Source: Xanthomonas vasicola (GTDB lineage: Bacteria > Pseudomonadota > Gammaproteobacteria > Xanthomonadales > Xanthomonadaceae). Taken from it: a DNA stretch of 64,000 nt. The position numbers and the translations under genes are program-made. Of this stretch, positions 19,386 through 27,301 are shown in pieces. The notes beneath the pieces were generated by a model that was given only the letters and a program-made list of their open reading frames with translations, made no database searches and was not told the DNA's origin. The stretch is taken from NCBI RefSeq assembly GCF_000772705.2, contig NZ_JSBW02000039.1:62001-126000 (forward strand), written 5' to 3'. How positions within the stretch are numbered: the first letter of the stretch is position 1; every line of letters starts with the position of its first letter.

Positions 19386-19790
19386 ATGAACCCGATCAAT
19401 CTGCACAGTTTTCTCGCGTTTCTTTCCTATTTCGGTACCGGCCTGGGTGTGTTGATCGTTTCGGTGGTGCTGGTGACGCTGGTCACCCCGCATAAGGATT
19501 TCACCTTGCTGCGGCAGGGCAATGTGGCTGCGGCCACCGCATTGGCCGGCAACCTGATCGGTGTGGCGTTGCCGCTGCATTCGGCCATTACCCATTCGGT
19601 CAGCCTGATCGACGCCTTGATCTGGGGCCTGGTGGCCTGCGGCATCCAGGTGGTGGCGTACCTGCTGGCCAATCTGGTCGCCGGGCGCATCTCGCGGCAG
19701 ATCACCGACAACATCACCGCTGCCGGCATCTTTTCGGCCGGCGTGTCGATCGCAGTCGGGCTGATCAATGCCGCTGCGATCACGCCGTAA
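19386..19790 (+). CDS. yjfL: DUF350 membrane protein (YjfL-like)
   Basis: 134 residues with four hydrophobic segments (LAFLSYFGTGLGVLIVSVVLV; NVAAATALAGNLIGVALPL; IWGLVACGIQVVAYLLANL; ITAAGIFSAGVSIAVGLINA), the layout of DUF350. ATG 19386 follows TTGTC without a strong Shine-Dalgarno; the 5' part of the longer frame from 19302 overlaps the previous gene and is not used. Integral inner-membrane component of the yjf-type operon. Confidence 0.85.
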   Translation: MNPINLHSFLAFLSYFGTGLGVLIVSVVLVTLVTPHKDFTLLRQGNVAAATALAGNLIGVALPLHSAITHSVSLIDALIWGLVACGIQVVAYLLANLVAGRISRQITDNITAAGIFSAGVSIAVGLINAAAITP

Positions 19791-19802
19791 CGGAGCGCAG
19801 GC

Positions 19803-20375
19803 ATGAAGCGATCACGCAATCTCAAACTCACCTTGATGGCCGCGCTGCCGGCCGCCTTCGTCACCGGCTGTGGCTCGGAGCCGGAGACCGGTGTGGTGCT
19901 GCAGTCGGCCTCGGACTGTTACCAGATCAAGAAGGAACAGACCGACATCCAGCAATGCCTCAAGGCCTACGACGAGGCGGTGGCCAAGCATCAGCAGGCC
20001 GCACCACGCTTCAACACGCGCTACGAGTGCGATGCGCAGTTCGGCAGCTGCACGGCGATCACCAATCCGCAAGGCCAGCAGAGCTGGATTCCGCCGATGG
20101 GCGGGTTCTTGCTGGGTTACGCGTTGGGCAATATGAGCGGCGGCGGCTACCGCTATGGCGGCTCGATCCCGCTGTATCGCGATTATCGCAGCGGCGGTTA
20201 CTACAAGCCCAATGGCGATCTGGCCAGCGACCGCATTGGCACCGTGCGTGGGCGCAGCGGCGCCATCGACATGCCCACGCGTGCCATTACCGTGTCGCGC
20301 TCGGGCTTCGGTTCCAGTGCGGCGGCGCGCAGTTCATTCGGCAGCGGCGGGCGCAGCTCGGGCTTCGGCGGCTGA
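19803..20375 (+). CDS. yjfM: DUF1190 putative lipoprotein (YjfM-like)
   Basis: 190 residues. N-terminal signal with lipobox-like VTGC at residues 20-23, then a Cys-containing domain (DCYQIKKEQTDIQQCLKAYDEA, YECDAQFGSCTAI) and a long Gly/Ser/Arg/Tyr-rich C-terminal half (GGGYRYGGSIPLYRDYRSGG.., SSFGSGGRSSGFGG). This matches DUF1190 proteins encoded next to the ATP-grasp gene in enterobacteria. Likely exported and tethered; the low-complexity tail is a possible substrate or scaffold for the neighbouring ligase (inference). Confidence 0.82.
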   Translation: MKRSRNLKLTLMAALPAAFVTGCGSEPETGVVLQSASDCYQIKKEQTDIQQCLKAYDEAVAKHQQAAPRFNTRYECDAQFGSCTAITNPQGQQSWIPPMGGFLLGYALGNMSGGGYRYGGSIPLYRDYRSGGYYKPNGDLASDRIGTVRGRSGAIDMPTRAITVSRSGFGSSAAARSSFGSGGRSSGFGG

Positions 20376-20376
20376 C

Positions 20377-21543
20377 ATGCAACGCATCCTGATCCCCGAA
20401 CGCCCGGACTGGCGCACGCAGGCCGAATCGCTGGGTTTCCACTTCCACACCATCGACGGCGAACCGTACTGGGACGAAAGCGCGTACTACGCGTTTTCGC
20501 TGCGGCAGATCGAAGACGACATCGAAGCGCCCACGCAAGCGTTGCACGACATGGCGATGCAGCTGGTGGACGAGGTGGTGGGCTCGGAAGCGTTGATGAC
20601 GCAGCTGGCCATCCCGCCGTTCTACTGGGACTGGATCGCCAACTCGTGGAAAGAGCGCGACCCGCATCTGTATGGCCGCATGGACCTTGCGTATTCGGGC
20701 AACGGCCCGGCCAAGTTGTACGAACTCAATTACGACACCCCGACCTCGCTGTACGAATCGGCGTATTTTCAGTGGTTATGGCTGGAGCAGCAGATCGCCA
20801 GCGGCGCGCTGCCCAAGGGCACCGATCAGTACAACCTGATCCAGGACCTGCTGTGCGAAACGCTGGGTGCGCTGGCGGTGGACGGTGCGATCGGCGCGCA
20901 GATGCATTTTGCGGCGGTGCGCGATTCGCTGGAAGATCGCGCCACCGTGCGGTATCTGCGCGACTGTGCGCATCAGGTCGGCATCAGTACTGAAGAAGTC
21001 GCCATCGAAGACATCGGCCTGAGTGCGGAAGGCTGGTTCACCGACGAGCAGGATCGGGTGATCCACACGCTGTTCAAGCTGTATCCGCTGGAATTCATGA
21101 TGCAAGAACGCTTCGGGCCGGCATTGATCGCCGACCGGGTGCGCTTGATCGAGCCGGCATGGAAATCGGTGTTGAGCAACAAAGGCATCCTGCCGCTGCT
21201 GTGGGACCGCCATCAGGGCCACCCGAATCTGCTGCCGGCCCGCTTTGCGCAAGCCGGTGAAGCGCCGACCACAGGCTGGGTGCGCAAGCCCCTGCTGTCG
21301 CGCGAGGGCGCCAACATCGCGCTGGTCACTGCGCAAGGCGAGGCCGCACACACCGATGGCCCGTATGTGGATGGCCCCGCAATTCTGCAGGCGCATCATC
21401 CGCTGCCGGTGTTCGACGGACGCCATGCGCTGGTGGGCAGCTGGGTGGTCGCTGATCGTCCTGCCGGATTGGGCATGCGCGACGACGATGGCCCGATCAC
21501 CCGCGACACCTCGCGCTTCGTGCCGCACGTCATCACCGATTGA
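20377..21543 (+). CDS. yjfC: Glutathionylspermidine-synthase-like ATP-grasp ligase (YjfC/YgiC-like)
   Basis: 388 residues, starting one base after the previous stop. Only the synthetase (preATP-grasp plus ATP-grasp) half of GspS is present; the amidase domain is missing, as in YgiC/YjfC. Recognisable blocks: PYWDESAYYAF, NYDTPTSLYESAYFQWLWL, LFKLYPLEFMMQERF, NKGILPLLWDRHQGHPNLLPA, WVRKPLLSREGANI, GSWVVADRPAGLGMRDDDGPIT. The family joins a peptide carboxylate to an amine; the substrates of the stand-alone versions are not known. Last gene of the operon, followed by a hairpin. Confidence 0.88.
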   Translation: MQRILIPERPDWRTQAESLGFHFHTIDGEPYWDESAYYAFSLRQIEDDIEAPTQALHDMAMQLVDEVVGSEALMTQLAIPPFYWDWIANSWKERDPHLYGRMDLAYSGNGPAKLYELNYDTPTSLYESAYFQWLWLEQQIASGALPKGTDQYNLIQDLLCETLGALAVDGAIGAQMHFAAVRDSLEDRATVRYLRDCAHQVGISTEEVAIEDIGLSAEGWFTDEQDRVIHTLFKLYPLEFMMQERFGPALIADRVRLIEPAWKSVLSNKGILPLLWDRHQGHPNLLPARFAQAGEAPTTGWVRKPLLSREGANIALVTAQGEAAHTDGPYVDGPAILQAHHPLPVFDGRHALVGSWVVADRPAGLGMRDDDGPITRDTSRFVPHVITD

Positions 21544-22114
21544 TGCGCAGTTTGTGCGTACATCGCCACCGAGCGGTGGCGACGTTGCGCGTGGGTCCAA
21601 GCTTCTCTGCGTCACACGTGGATACAGTTTTTGGGATGACGCCCAGCGTGTTGCCGGCAGGTACTACGCCCCTGCGATGGCACTGCTTGTCGCGCTTGAC
21701 ACAGGCGCCAGCGGCGCGCAAGGCCTCAGGCACATGCAAGGCGACGCATCTTTTCCACACCCCCTGTGGATGGAAGTTGCACAACGCTGTGGACAAGTGC
21801 GCGCAGGCCCCGGCCCGCAACGCTGTCAAGATCGGTGGTGAAAAAATGACCAATCACTAGCGGAGGATTTTTTTCGCTTGCGGTTGCAGCGATCTCGACA
21901 GGATCGGCAAAGTGGTCGGCACGTCGTCGCTGCGGAATCTCTGCGCGTTTGCGCGATGCCAGAATGACGTGGTGCGCATGCAGACCGCGTCAGGCGTGCC
22001 GACCGCGCACGCGGTGCATTTCAGTGGAGTGGCGTAAATCGGCCGATCACACTGGCATCAGGATGCGCTGTCAACGCGTCACTCATTCCATCCACACACG
22101 CACCCCACCACCCA
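21544..22114. other. 570-bp intergenic region between convergent genes
   Basis: No gene supported. Besides the hairpin it holds a 46-bp cluster of three near-consensus DnaA boxes (21752-21797) and A/T tracts at 21839-21872 (AAAAAA, TTTTTT). Confidence 0.45.
21564..21581 (+). terminator. Hairpin after the yjf-type operon
   Basis: Perfect 7-bp stem CGCCACC/GGTGGCG with a 4-base loop, 20 bases after the ligase stop. No T-run follows, so termination is only suggested by position. Confidence 0.4.
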
Positions 22115-23488
22115 TCACACCCGTCGCGCCACAAAAAAGCTCGCGACCGCCAACAGCCACGCCAACCCGAACACGCTCAGGTAGGCCGCGCTCGTCGCCG
22201 ATGTCAGCAGCGCAGCGAACAAGGCGCCGGCCAGTGCCAGCATGGCCGCCACCGCAATGGCTTCGCTCAACTGCAAGGCAGAGCTATCGGCGCCTTGCTG
22301 CGTCGGTGGCGACAGCGACAGCAGCACCACCGACAGGCTGGGATACAGCAGGCCCATGCCCAGGCCGGTCAGTGCCCAGCCGGCGATGGCCAACGGCACC
22401 GGAATCGCCGGCCACACCGCCCCTGCACTGATCGCGATGCCCAGCGTCATCAGCAGCGCGCCGGTCTTGAGCAGGCAAGGGCGCGACCAACCGGCACGGC
22501 TGTGGCCCTGGTACCACGAACCACTAAACCAGCCCAACGCGCCCACGCTCAGCGCCACGCCGGTCAGCAGCGGCGAGAGCCCGCGTTCGCGCGACAGCAG
22601 CAGCGGCAAAAAGGCCTCGAAACCAAAGAACGCAGCGGCAGCGATGCCAAGCAGCGCGATGACGCTGGGCAATCCGCGCGCAAGCCGCAACGTGCCGGCC
22701 GGCAGCAGATGCCAGGCGCAATACATCGCGATCGACAGCGCCGGCAGCATCGCGGCCGGTACCAGCGTGCCGTGCAGTTGCCCGCCCAGATATACGCCAA
22801 GCACGCCTAACGCCGCGCCGACGGCCCAGCCCAGCGATGCAATTGGTGCATCGGAAACCTCGCTTGTCCAGGTGCGTCCGCGCAGCGCCGGCCACAGCAG
22901 TAATCCCGCCGGAATCGCCAGCAGCGGCACCGACAGAAACACCCAGCGCCAGCCCACGTGTTGCACGATCAACCCGCTGATACCGGGGCCGATCAACGAG
23001 GGCACCACCCAGCCGGCTGAAAACGCGGCAAAGACGCGCGGGCGCAAGACCTCCGGATACAGCCGCCCGACGATGACGTACAAGGCCACCGAATACGCGC
23101 CGGCGCCCAGACCTTGCAGTAAGCGCCCGACGATGAGCAGCGGCATGCTCGGTGCCAAGCCGGCAACCAGCAGGCCGACCACGAAGCACAGCAGGCCGGC
23201 AGCCAATGCACCGCCAGGCCCGCGGCGGTCGCTCCAGCGCCCGGCTGCGGTCATGCCGACCACGCTGGTGGCCAGGGTGCCGCCGAATGCCAATGCATAC
23301 ACCGGCAGGCCGTTCAATTCGCTCGCCACCGTGGGCATCGCGGCGGCAACTGCCAGCGACTCGAAGGCGTTGAGCGACACCAGCGCCACCATGCCCAGCG
23401 TTGCCGCGCGGTAAGGCGCGGCCAGGATGGAGGTGGGCTGCGTTTCAATGGGCAGCGTTGCGGCAGTGGTCAGTCTCTCGGTGGGCAT
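22115..23488 (-). CDS. MFS transporter, SoxR-controlled
   Basis: 457 residues from ATG 23488. About 12-14 TM segments; motif-A equivalent GRWSDRRGPGG after TM2 and GRLLQGLGAGAYSVALYVIVGRLYP are typical of major-facilitator drug exporters. It is divergently transcribed from soxR across a perfect SoxR box with a 19-bp promoter spacer, so induction by redox-active compounds is predicted. Many non-enteric SoxR proteins directly control exporters of redox-active molecules rather than soxS; this arrangement fits that pattern. Substrate unknown. Confidence 0.88.
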   Translation of the reverse strand: MPTERLTTAATLPIETQPTSILAAPYRAATLGMVALVSLNAFESLAVAAAMPTVASELNGLPVYALAFGGTLATSVVGMTAAGRWSDRRGPGGALAAGLLCFVVGLLVAGLAPSMPLLIVGRLLQGLGAGAYSVALYVIVGRLYPEVLRPRVFAAFSAGWVVPSLIGPGISGLIVQHVGWRWVFLSVPLLAIPAGLLLWPALRGRTWTSEVSDAPIASLGWAVGAALGVLGVYLGGQLHGTLVPAAMLPALSIAMYCAWHLLPAGTLRLARGLPSVIALLGIAAAAFFGFEAFLPLLLSRERGLSPLLTGVALSVGALGWFSGSWYQGHSRAGWSRPCLLKTGALLMTLGIAISAGAVWPAIPVPLAIAGWALTGLGMGLLYPSLSVVLLSLSPPTQQGADSSALQLSEAIAVAAMLALAGALFAALLTSATSAAYLSVFGLAWLLAVASFFVARRV

Positions 23489-23554
23489 CGAACATCCTGG
23501 GACGAAAAGTGTGTAGAGCCATGGCACCGGTGCTTGCCCCGGTGATGGCCGCGC

Positions 23555-23585
23555 AGCATCCTGCCTCAACCTAAGTTGAGGTCAA
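23555..23585 (-). promoter_or_regulatory. SoxR box and MerR-type promoter for the exporter
   Basis: CCTCAAC-CTAA-GTTGAGG (23564-23581) is a perfect 7-4-7 dyad close to the known SoxR site. On the minus strand TTGACC (23580-23585) and GATGCT (23555-23560) form a -35/-10 pair separated by 19 bases, the over-long spacer that MerR-family activators twist into shape. The box also lies 8 bases before the soxR start, so autoregulation is likely. Confidence 0.85.
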
Positions 23586-23589
23586 GGCA

Positions 23590-24036
23590 ATGCAGCGCGA
23601 GTTGTCCGTGGGCGAGGTGGCCAAGCGCAGTGGCGTGGCGGTGTCGGCGCTGCACTTTTACGAGCGCAAAGGCTTGATCAGTAGCCTGCGCACCGCCGGC
23701 AACCAGCGCCGCTACGGGCGCGATGTGCTGCGGCGGATCGCGGTGATTCGCGTGGCGCAGCGGCTCGGTGTGCCGCTGCAGCAGGTGCTCGATGCGTTCT
23801 CGGTGTTGCCGGAGCAAGGTACGCCCACGCGTGCAGAGTGGGCGCGCATGTCGGCGCGCTGGCGCAGCCAACTGGACGCGCGCATCAACGAACTGCAGGC
23901 CTTGCGCGACCAGCTCACCGAGTGCATCGGCTGCGGCTGTCTGTCGCTGCGCCGCTGCCGCCTGAGTAATCCGGACGACGCCATGGGCCAGGGCGGTGAG
24001 GGGGCATTGCGACTGGGTAGCCTGCTCGTGGAGTAA
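23590..24036 (+). CDS. soxR: Redox-sensing transcriptional activator SoxR
   Basis: 148 residues. MerR-type HTH at the N-terminus ([40 protein letters not shown]), dimerisation helix, then the [2Fe-2S] cysteine cluster [12 protein letters not shown] (four Cys in SoxR spacing, C-x2-C-x-C-x5-C). The SoxR box lies immediately upstream and the divergent exporter is its probable target. Confidence 0.96.
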   Translation: MQRELSVGEVAKRSGVAVSALHFYERKGLISSLRTAGNQRRYGRDVLRRIAVIRVAQRLGVPLQQVLDAFSVLPEQGTPTRAEWARMSARWRSQLDARINELQALRDQLTECIGCGCLSLRRCRLSNPDDAMGQGGEGALRLGSLLVE

Positions 24037-24257
24037 GCCTGGCTAACGACCGCTTCCTTGCGCCGATCGTCATGCAGGCGTCGTGGACTTGATCGGTACG
24101 CGATGCGTGCATGTAGAGCGCCGCTAGCGCTGCACCGGCGCGCGCATTGGCGGCCACGTCCAAAGCATCACGCGGCCGCAACCGGGACCAATGGCATTCC
24201 CATGCGCGGCGAGGTGCGCCGTAGGATGGGAACCCCCTTCCCGCCGCAGGATTTCGC

Positions 24258-26264
24258 ATGACCCCCACCGTGCGCCGATCGCTCACCGTTGCATTGTCGC
24301 TGGCGTGCCTCACTGCGCCGATGCTTGCCGCCGCCGCGCCAGCCAGCGCCGCATCCGCCACGCCCGCTCCAGCGAACGTGTTCGACCCGCTGGCCCTGTT
24401 CGCGCCCCTGCAATTGCCGGACGCCCCGAATAGTTACCGCAGCGGCAGCGGCGTGCCCGGCCCGGCGTTCTGGCAGAACCGCGCCGATTACGACCTTAGC
24501 GCCAGCATCGACCCAGCAACGCACACGCTCAGCGGCGAGGCCGCTATCACCTATACCAACCATAGCCCCGACACGCTGGACGTGCTGTGGCTGCAGCTGG
24601 ACCAGAACATCTATCGTGCCGACGCGCGCGCTGCCGCCAGCCGGCCCCTCAAGCGCAAGGAGTTCACCAATGGCATGCAGATCGCCAGTGTCGAGGTCGA
24701 CATGGGCGGGCGTCGCCAGGCCGTGCACTTCGTTGTCGACGACACCCGCATGCGGGTGGATCTGCCGCAGCCGCTGGCCGGGCAGGGTAAGGCGCTCACC
24801 GTGCATATTCGTTACCGCTACACCATTCCCGGCACCTGGGGCGGGCGCACTGCGGTCAGTGCCAGCAAGCAGGGCGAGATCTACGAGATTGCGCAGTGGT
24901 ACCCGCGCATGGCGGTGTACGACGATCTGCGCGGCTGGGACACGCAGCCATATCTGGGCTCGGAGTTTTATCTGGAATACGGCAATTTCGATTACGCAGT
25001 CACTGTGCCGGAGGGCTTTCTGGTCGCTGGCTCGGGCGCACTGACCAACCCACAGGACGTGCTCAGCCGCACCGAGCAGCAACGCCTGGAACAAGCCCGC
25101 GGCAGCGACCGCACGGTGCTGATCCGCACGCCTGACGAAGTGACTGCACGCGCGGCCAAGCCAGCGAGCAAGGGCACGCAGACCTGGCGCTTCCATATGG
25201 ACCACACCCGCGATGTCGCATTCGCCGCATCGCCGGCATTCGTCTGGGACGCGGCGCGCATCAACTTGCCGGGCGGCAAGCAGTCGCTGGCAATGTCGGT
25301 CTACCCGGTGGAAGGCGTGGGCGCAGAAAAGTGGAGCCGCTCCACCGAATACGTCAAAGGCGCTATCGAGCATTTTTCGCAGTGGTATCCGTACCCGTGG
25401 CCGGCAGCGATCAACTTGGGCGGCTACGGCGCCGGCATGGAATACCCGGGCATCGTCTTCGACGGCTTCGAAGACGGCGGCAAGGATTTGTTCTGGATCA
25501 CCGCACACGAAATCGGCCACACCTGGTTCCCGATGATCGTCGGCTCCAACGAGCGCCGGCATGCCTTCATGGATGAAGGCTTCAACACCTTCATCGACGT
25601 GTATGCATCGGATGCGTTCAACAAGGGCGAATACGCGCCCAAGCGCGATTCGGAATACGCACCGAAAGGTGGCAACCCGGTCGACGAAATCCTGCCGCTG
25701 CTGGCCGATACCCATGCGCCCACGCTGATGGACAACGCCGATTCCACCAGCGAGACCTATCGCCATCCGCTGACCTACTTCAAGGGTGCCTTGGGGCTGG
25801 TGCTGTTGCGCGAACAGATTCTGGGGCCGGCGCGCTTTGATCCCGCGTTTCGCAAATACATCGCCACCTGGGCTTACAAACATCCCACACCGTCGGATTT
25901 CTTCCGGCTGATGGAGAGCGAAAGTGGCGAAGATCTGTCCTGGTGGTGGCGCGGCTGGTATCTCAATAATTGGCAGCTGGACATGGGCATCACCGCAGCG
26001 CATTACGTGGACCATGACCCGTCCAAGGGCGTGCAAGTCACGCTGCGCAGCCGGCAGAGGTTGGTGATGCCGGTGACCTTGCGTGCTGACCTGGCCGATG
26101 GCAGCCATCTGGACCGGCGCGTGCCGGTGGAAACCTGGCTGCAGACCACCACGCCCACGGTCAACCTGCCGACCACGCAGAAGGTGCTGCACGTGACGTT
26201 GGATCCGGACCATGTGCTGCCGGATGCAGACCGCAGCGATGCGCGTGTGGACGTGACCGGCTGA
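24258..26264 (+). CDS. Secreted M1-family zinc metallopeptidase
   Basis: 668 residues with a signal peptide (cleavage near MLAAAAPA). An aminopeptidase-N-like N-terminal beta domain leads to the catalytic site: H417-E418-x-x-H421 (HEIGH) and the third zinc ligand E440 in MDEGFNTF, giving the HEXXH-x18-E arrangement of M1 peptidases. Upstream GGYGAGMEYPGIVF is the exopeptidase GxMEN-like motif in variant form (GAGMEYP). It is probably periplasmic or exported. Monocistronic by appearance; a 250-bp gap separates it from soxR. The long antisense ORF on the other strand is a shadow of its codon bias. Confidence 0.93.
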   Translation: MTPTVRRSLTVALSLACLTAPMLAAAAPASAASATPAPANVFDPLALFAPLQLPDAPNSYRSGSGVPGPAFWQNRADYDLSASIDPATHTLSGEAAITYTNHSPDTLDVLWLQLDQNIYRADARAAASRPLKRKEFTNGMQIASVEVDMGGRRQAVHFVVDDTRMRVDLPQPLAGQGKALTVHIRYRYTIPGTWGGRTAVSASKQGEIYEIAQWYPRMAVYDDLRGWDTQPYLGSEFYLEYGNFDYAVTVPEGFLVAGSGALTNPQDVLSRTEQQRLEQARGSDRTVLIRTPDEVTARAAKPASKGTQTWRFHMDHTRDVAFAASPAFVWDAARINLPGGKQSLAMSVYPVEGVGAEKWSRSTEYVKGAIEHFSQWYPYPWPAAINLGGYGAGMEYPGIVFDGFEDGGKDLFWITAHEIGHTWFPMIVGSNERRHAFMDEGFNTFIDVYASDAFNKGEYAPKRDSEYAPKGGNPVDEILPLLADTHAPTLMDNADSTSETYRHPLTYFKGALGLVLLREQILGPARFDPAFRKYIATWAYKHPTPSDFFRLMESESGEDLSWWWRGWYLNNWQLDMGITAAHYVDHDPSKGVQVTLRSRQRLVMPVTLRADLADGSHLDRRVPVETWLQTTTPTVNLPTTQKVLHVTLDPDHVLPDADRSDARVDVTG

Positions 26265-26744
26265 GCATGACGACAGGTATGCATGGTGACGTGACCGCAG
26301 GCGCGGTCGCGTCAGCCGCCGCCTGCAGTGGCGACGAAGAGTGGAACGAAAACGCCTGCGGTAACCACCAGGCGAACACAGCAGTTGCCTCCAATCGGTA
26401 GGCAGCACTCGTACGCAGCGCTCAGTGGCGCTGCCGATGTCCAACCGAAGACGACGTACGCCGTGTATTTGTCGGCTCCAAACGCACGCAATCGATTGCG
26501 AAGATTGCGCTGTCTTCGTGTGTGCGAGATGCCTGTCGCTGTAAGGCGTGTTGCCGAAGTGCGAACGGCATCGCACATGTATCACTGCTGTGTTCAGTGC
26601 ATCGCTGCGTCTGACAATCGCAACGAAGATGTGCGGCGGCGACATCCGATCCTTCGTTTGCGCAAACGCCGCCTTCCACCACGCCACGACACGTTACATT
26701 ATGGAAATTTCACCGTGCGGCTTGCCGGTTTTTGCGTAATGCCT

Positions 26745-26758
26745 TGATAACGCTTACA
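26745..26758. promoter_or_regulatory. LacI/GalR-type operator, distal
   Basis: TGATAACGCTTACA fits the palindromic pattern TGNNANCGNTNNCA used by LacI-family repressors of Xanthomonas carbohydrate loci. About 540 bp before the receptor start. Confidence 0.6.
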
Positions 26759-26886
26759 GCCCTGCCACCGTTGATAAACGCATTCGGACTCAAGCGACTG
26801 CCGTATCGGCTGTAACAGTGCACAGCTATCACTATGTTGCAACGCACGGTGACAAGCCCTTTATGCCCTGACTAGGCTGCGAGGCA

Positions 26887-26900
26887 TGTTAGCGCTATCA
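26887..26900. promoter_or_regulatory. LacI/GalR-type operator, proximal
   Basis: TGTTAGCGCTATCA again fits TGNNANCGNTNNCA and is nearly symmetrical around CG. With the site 129 bp upstream (start to start) it forms a pair able to support looping. The cognate repressor is not in the window. Confidence 0.65.
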
Positions 26901-27046
26901 CTGGCTGACACACGGTGCAAAGCAGCCGTCACAAATGCAGCAATGGCAGAGCGTTGTCGTTGATGCGCTGGGTGGTAGTGCGTGCACATCGCAGGTCAAC
27001 GGTCGAAGGGGCGACCGGCGGCCTGCGTGCTAGGGGATAGATCGAA

Positions 27047-27160
27047 GGGCAGCTGAAACAACGTAGCGAGCGGTTGTCGGGTGGCGCGTGTGGTGTGGCG
27101 AAAGCGGCGGAGATGCACGCAGTGCATGTCCGATCCGAGCGCCGGCAGCGCCTGCATGGC
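27047..27160 (+). repeat. Dispersed intergenic repeat, copy 3 (decayed)
   Basis: Aligns by eye to the 5' two thirds of copy 1: GCAGCTGAAACAACGTAGCGAGC against GCAGCTAACAAAAAACGTAGCGAGC, then TGCATGTCCGATCCGAGC against TACATGCCGATTCCGAGC. The right inverted end is not recognisable. Confidence 0.55.
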
Positions 27161-27301
27161 GAACGCATCGGCGTTGGATTGGTGGCTCAGCAGTTGCAGC
27201 AGCAGTCGCCACGGCCTGTCGGGCAGTGGCCATGATTCCGCCGGATCGCATGCCGCGATATCGGCCGTTGGCGGTTGAACTCCACTCCCGAGGACACATC
27301 G

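Larger units (their letters stand above)
26265..27301. other. 1-kb intergenic region upstream of the TonB receptor
   Basis: No convincing gene. It holds two LacI-type operators (26745-26758, 26887-26900), AT-richer promoter-like sequence around 26700-26900, and a decayed copy of the dispersed repeat (27047-27160). Confidence 0.55.

Noticed and set aside
24168-26687. 839-codon open frame antisense to the M1 peptidase
   Set aside because: His/Arg/Ala-rich shadow of a high-GC gene; no motif, no ribosome binding site, and the opposite strand encodes an intact metallopeptidase.
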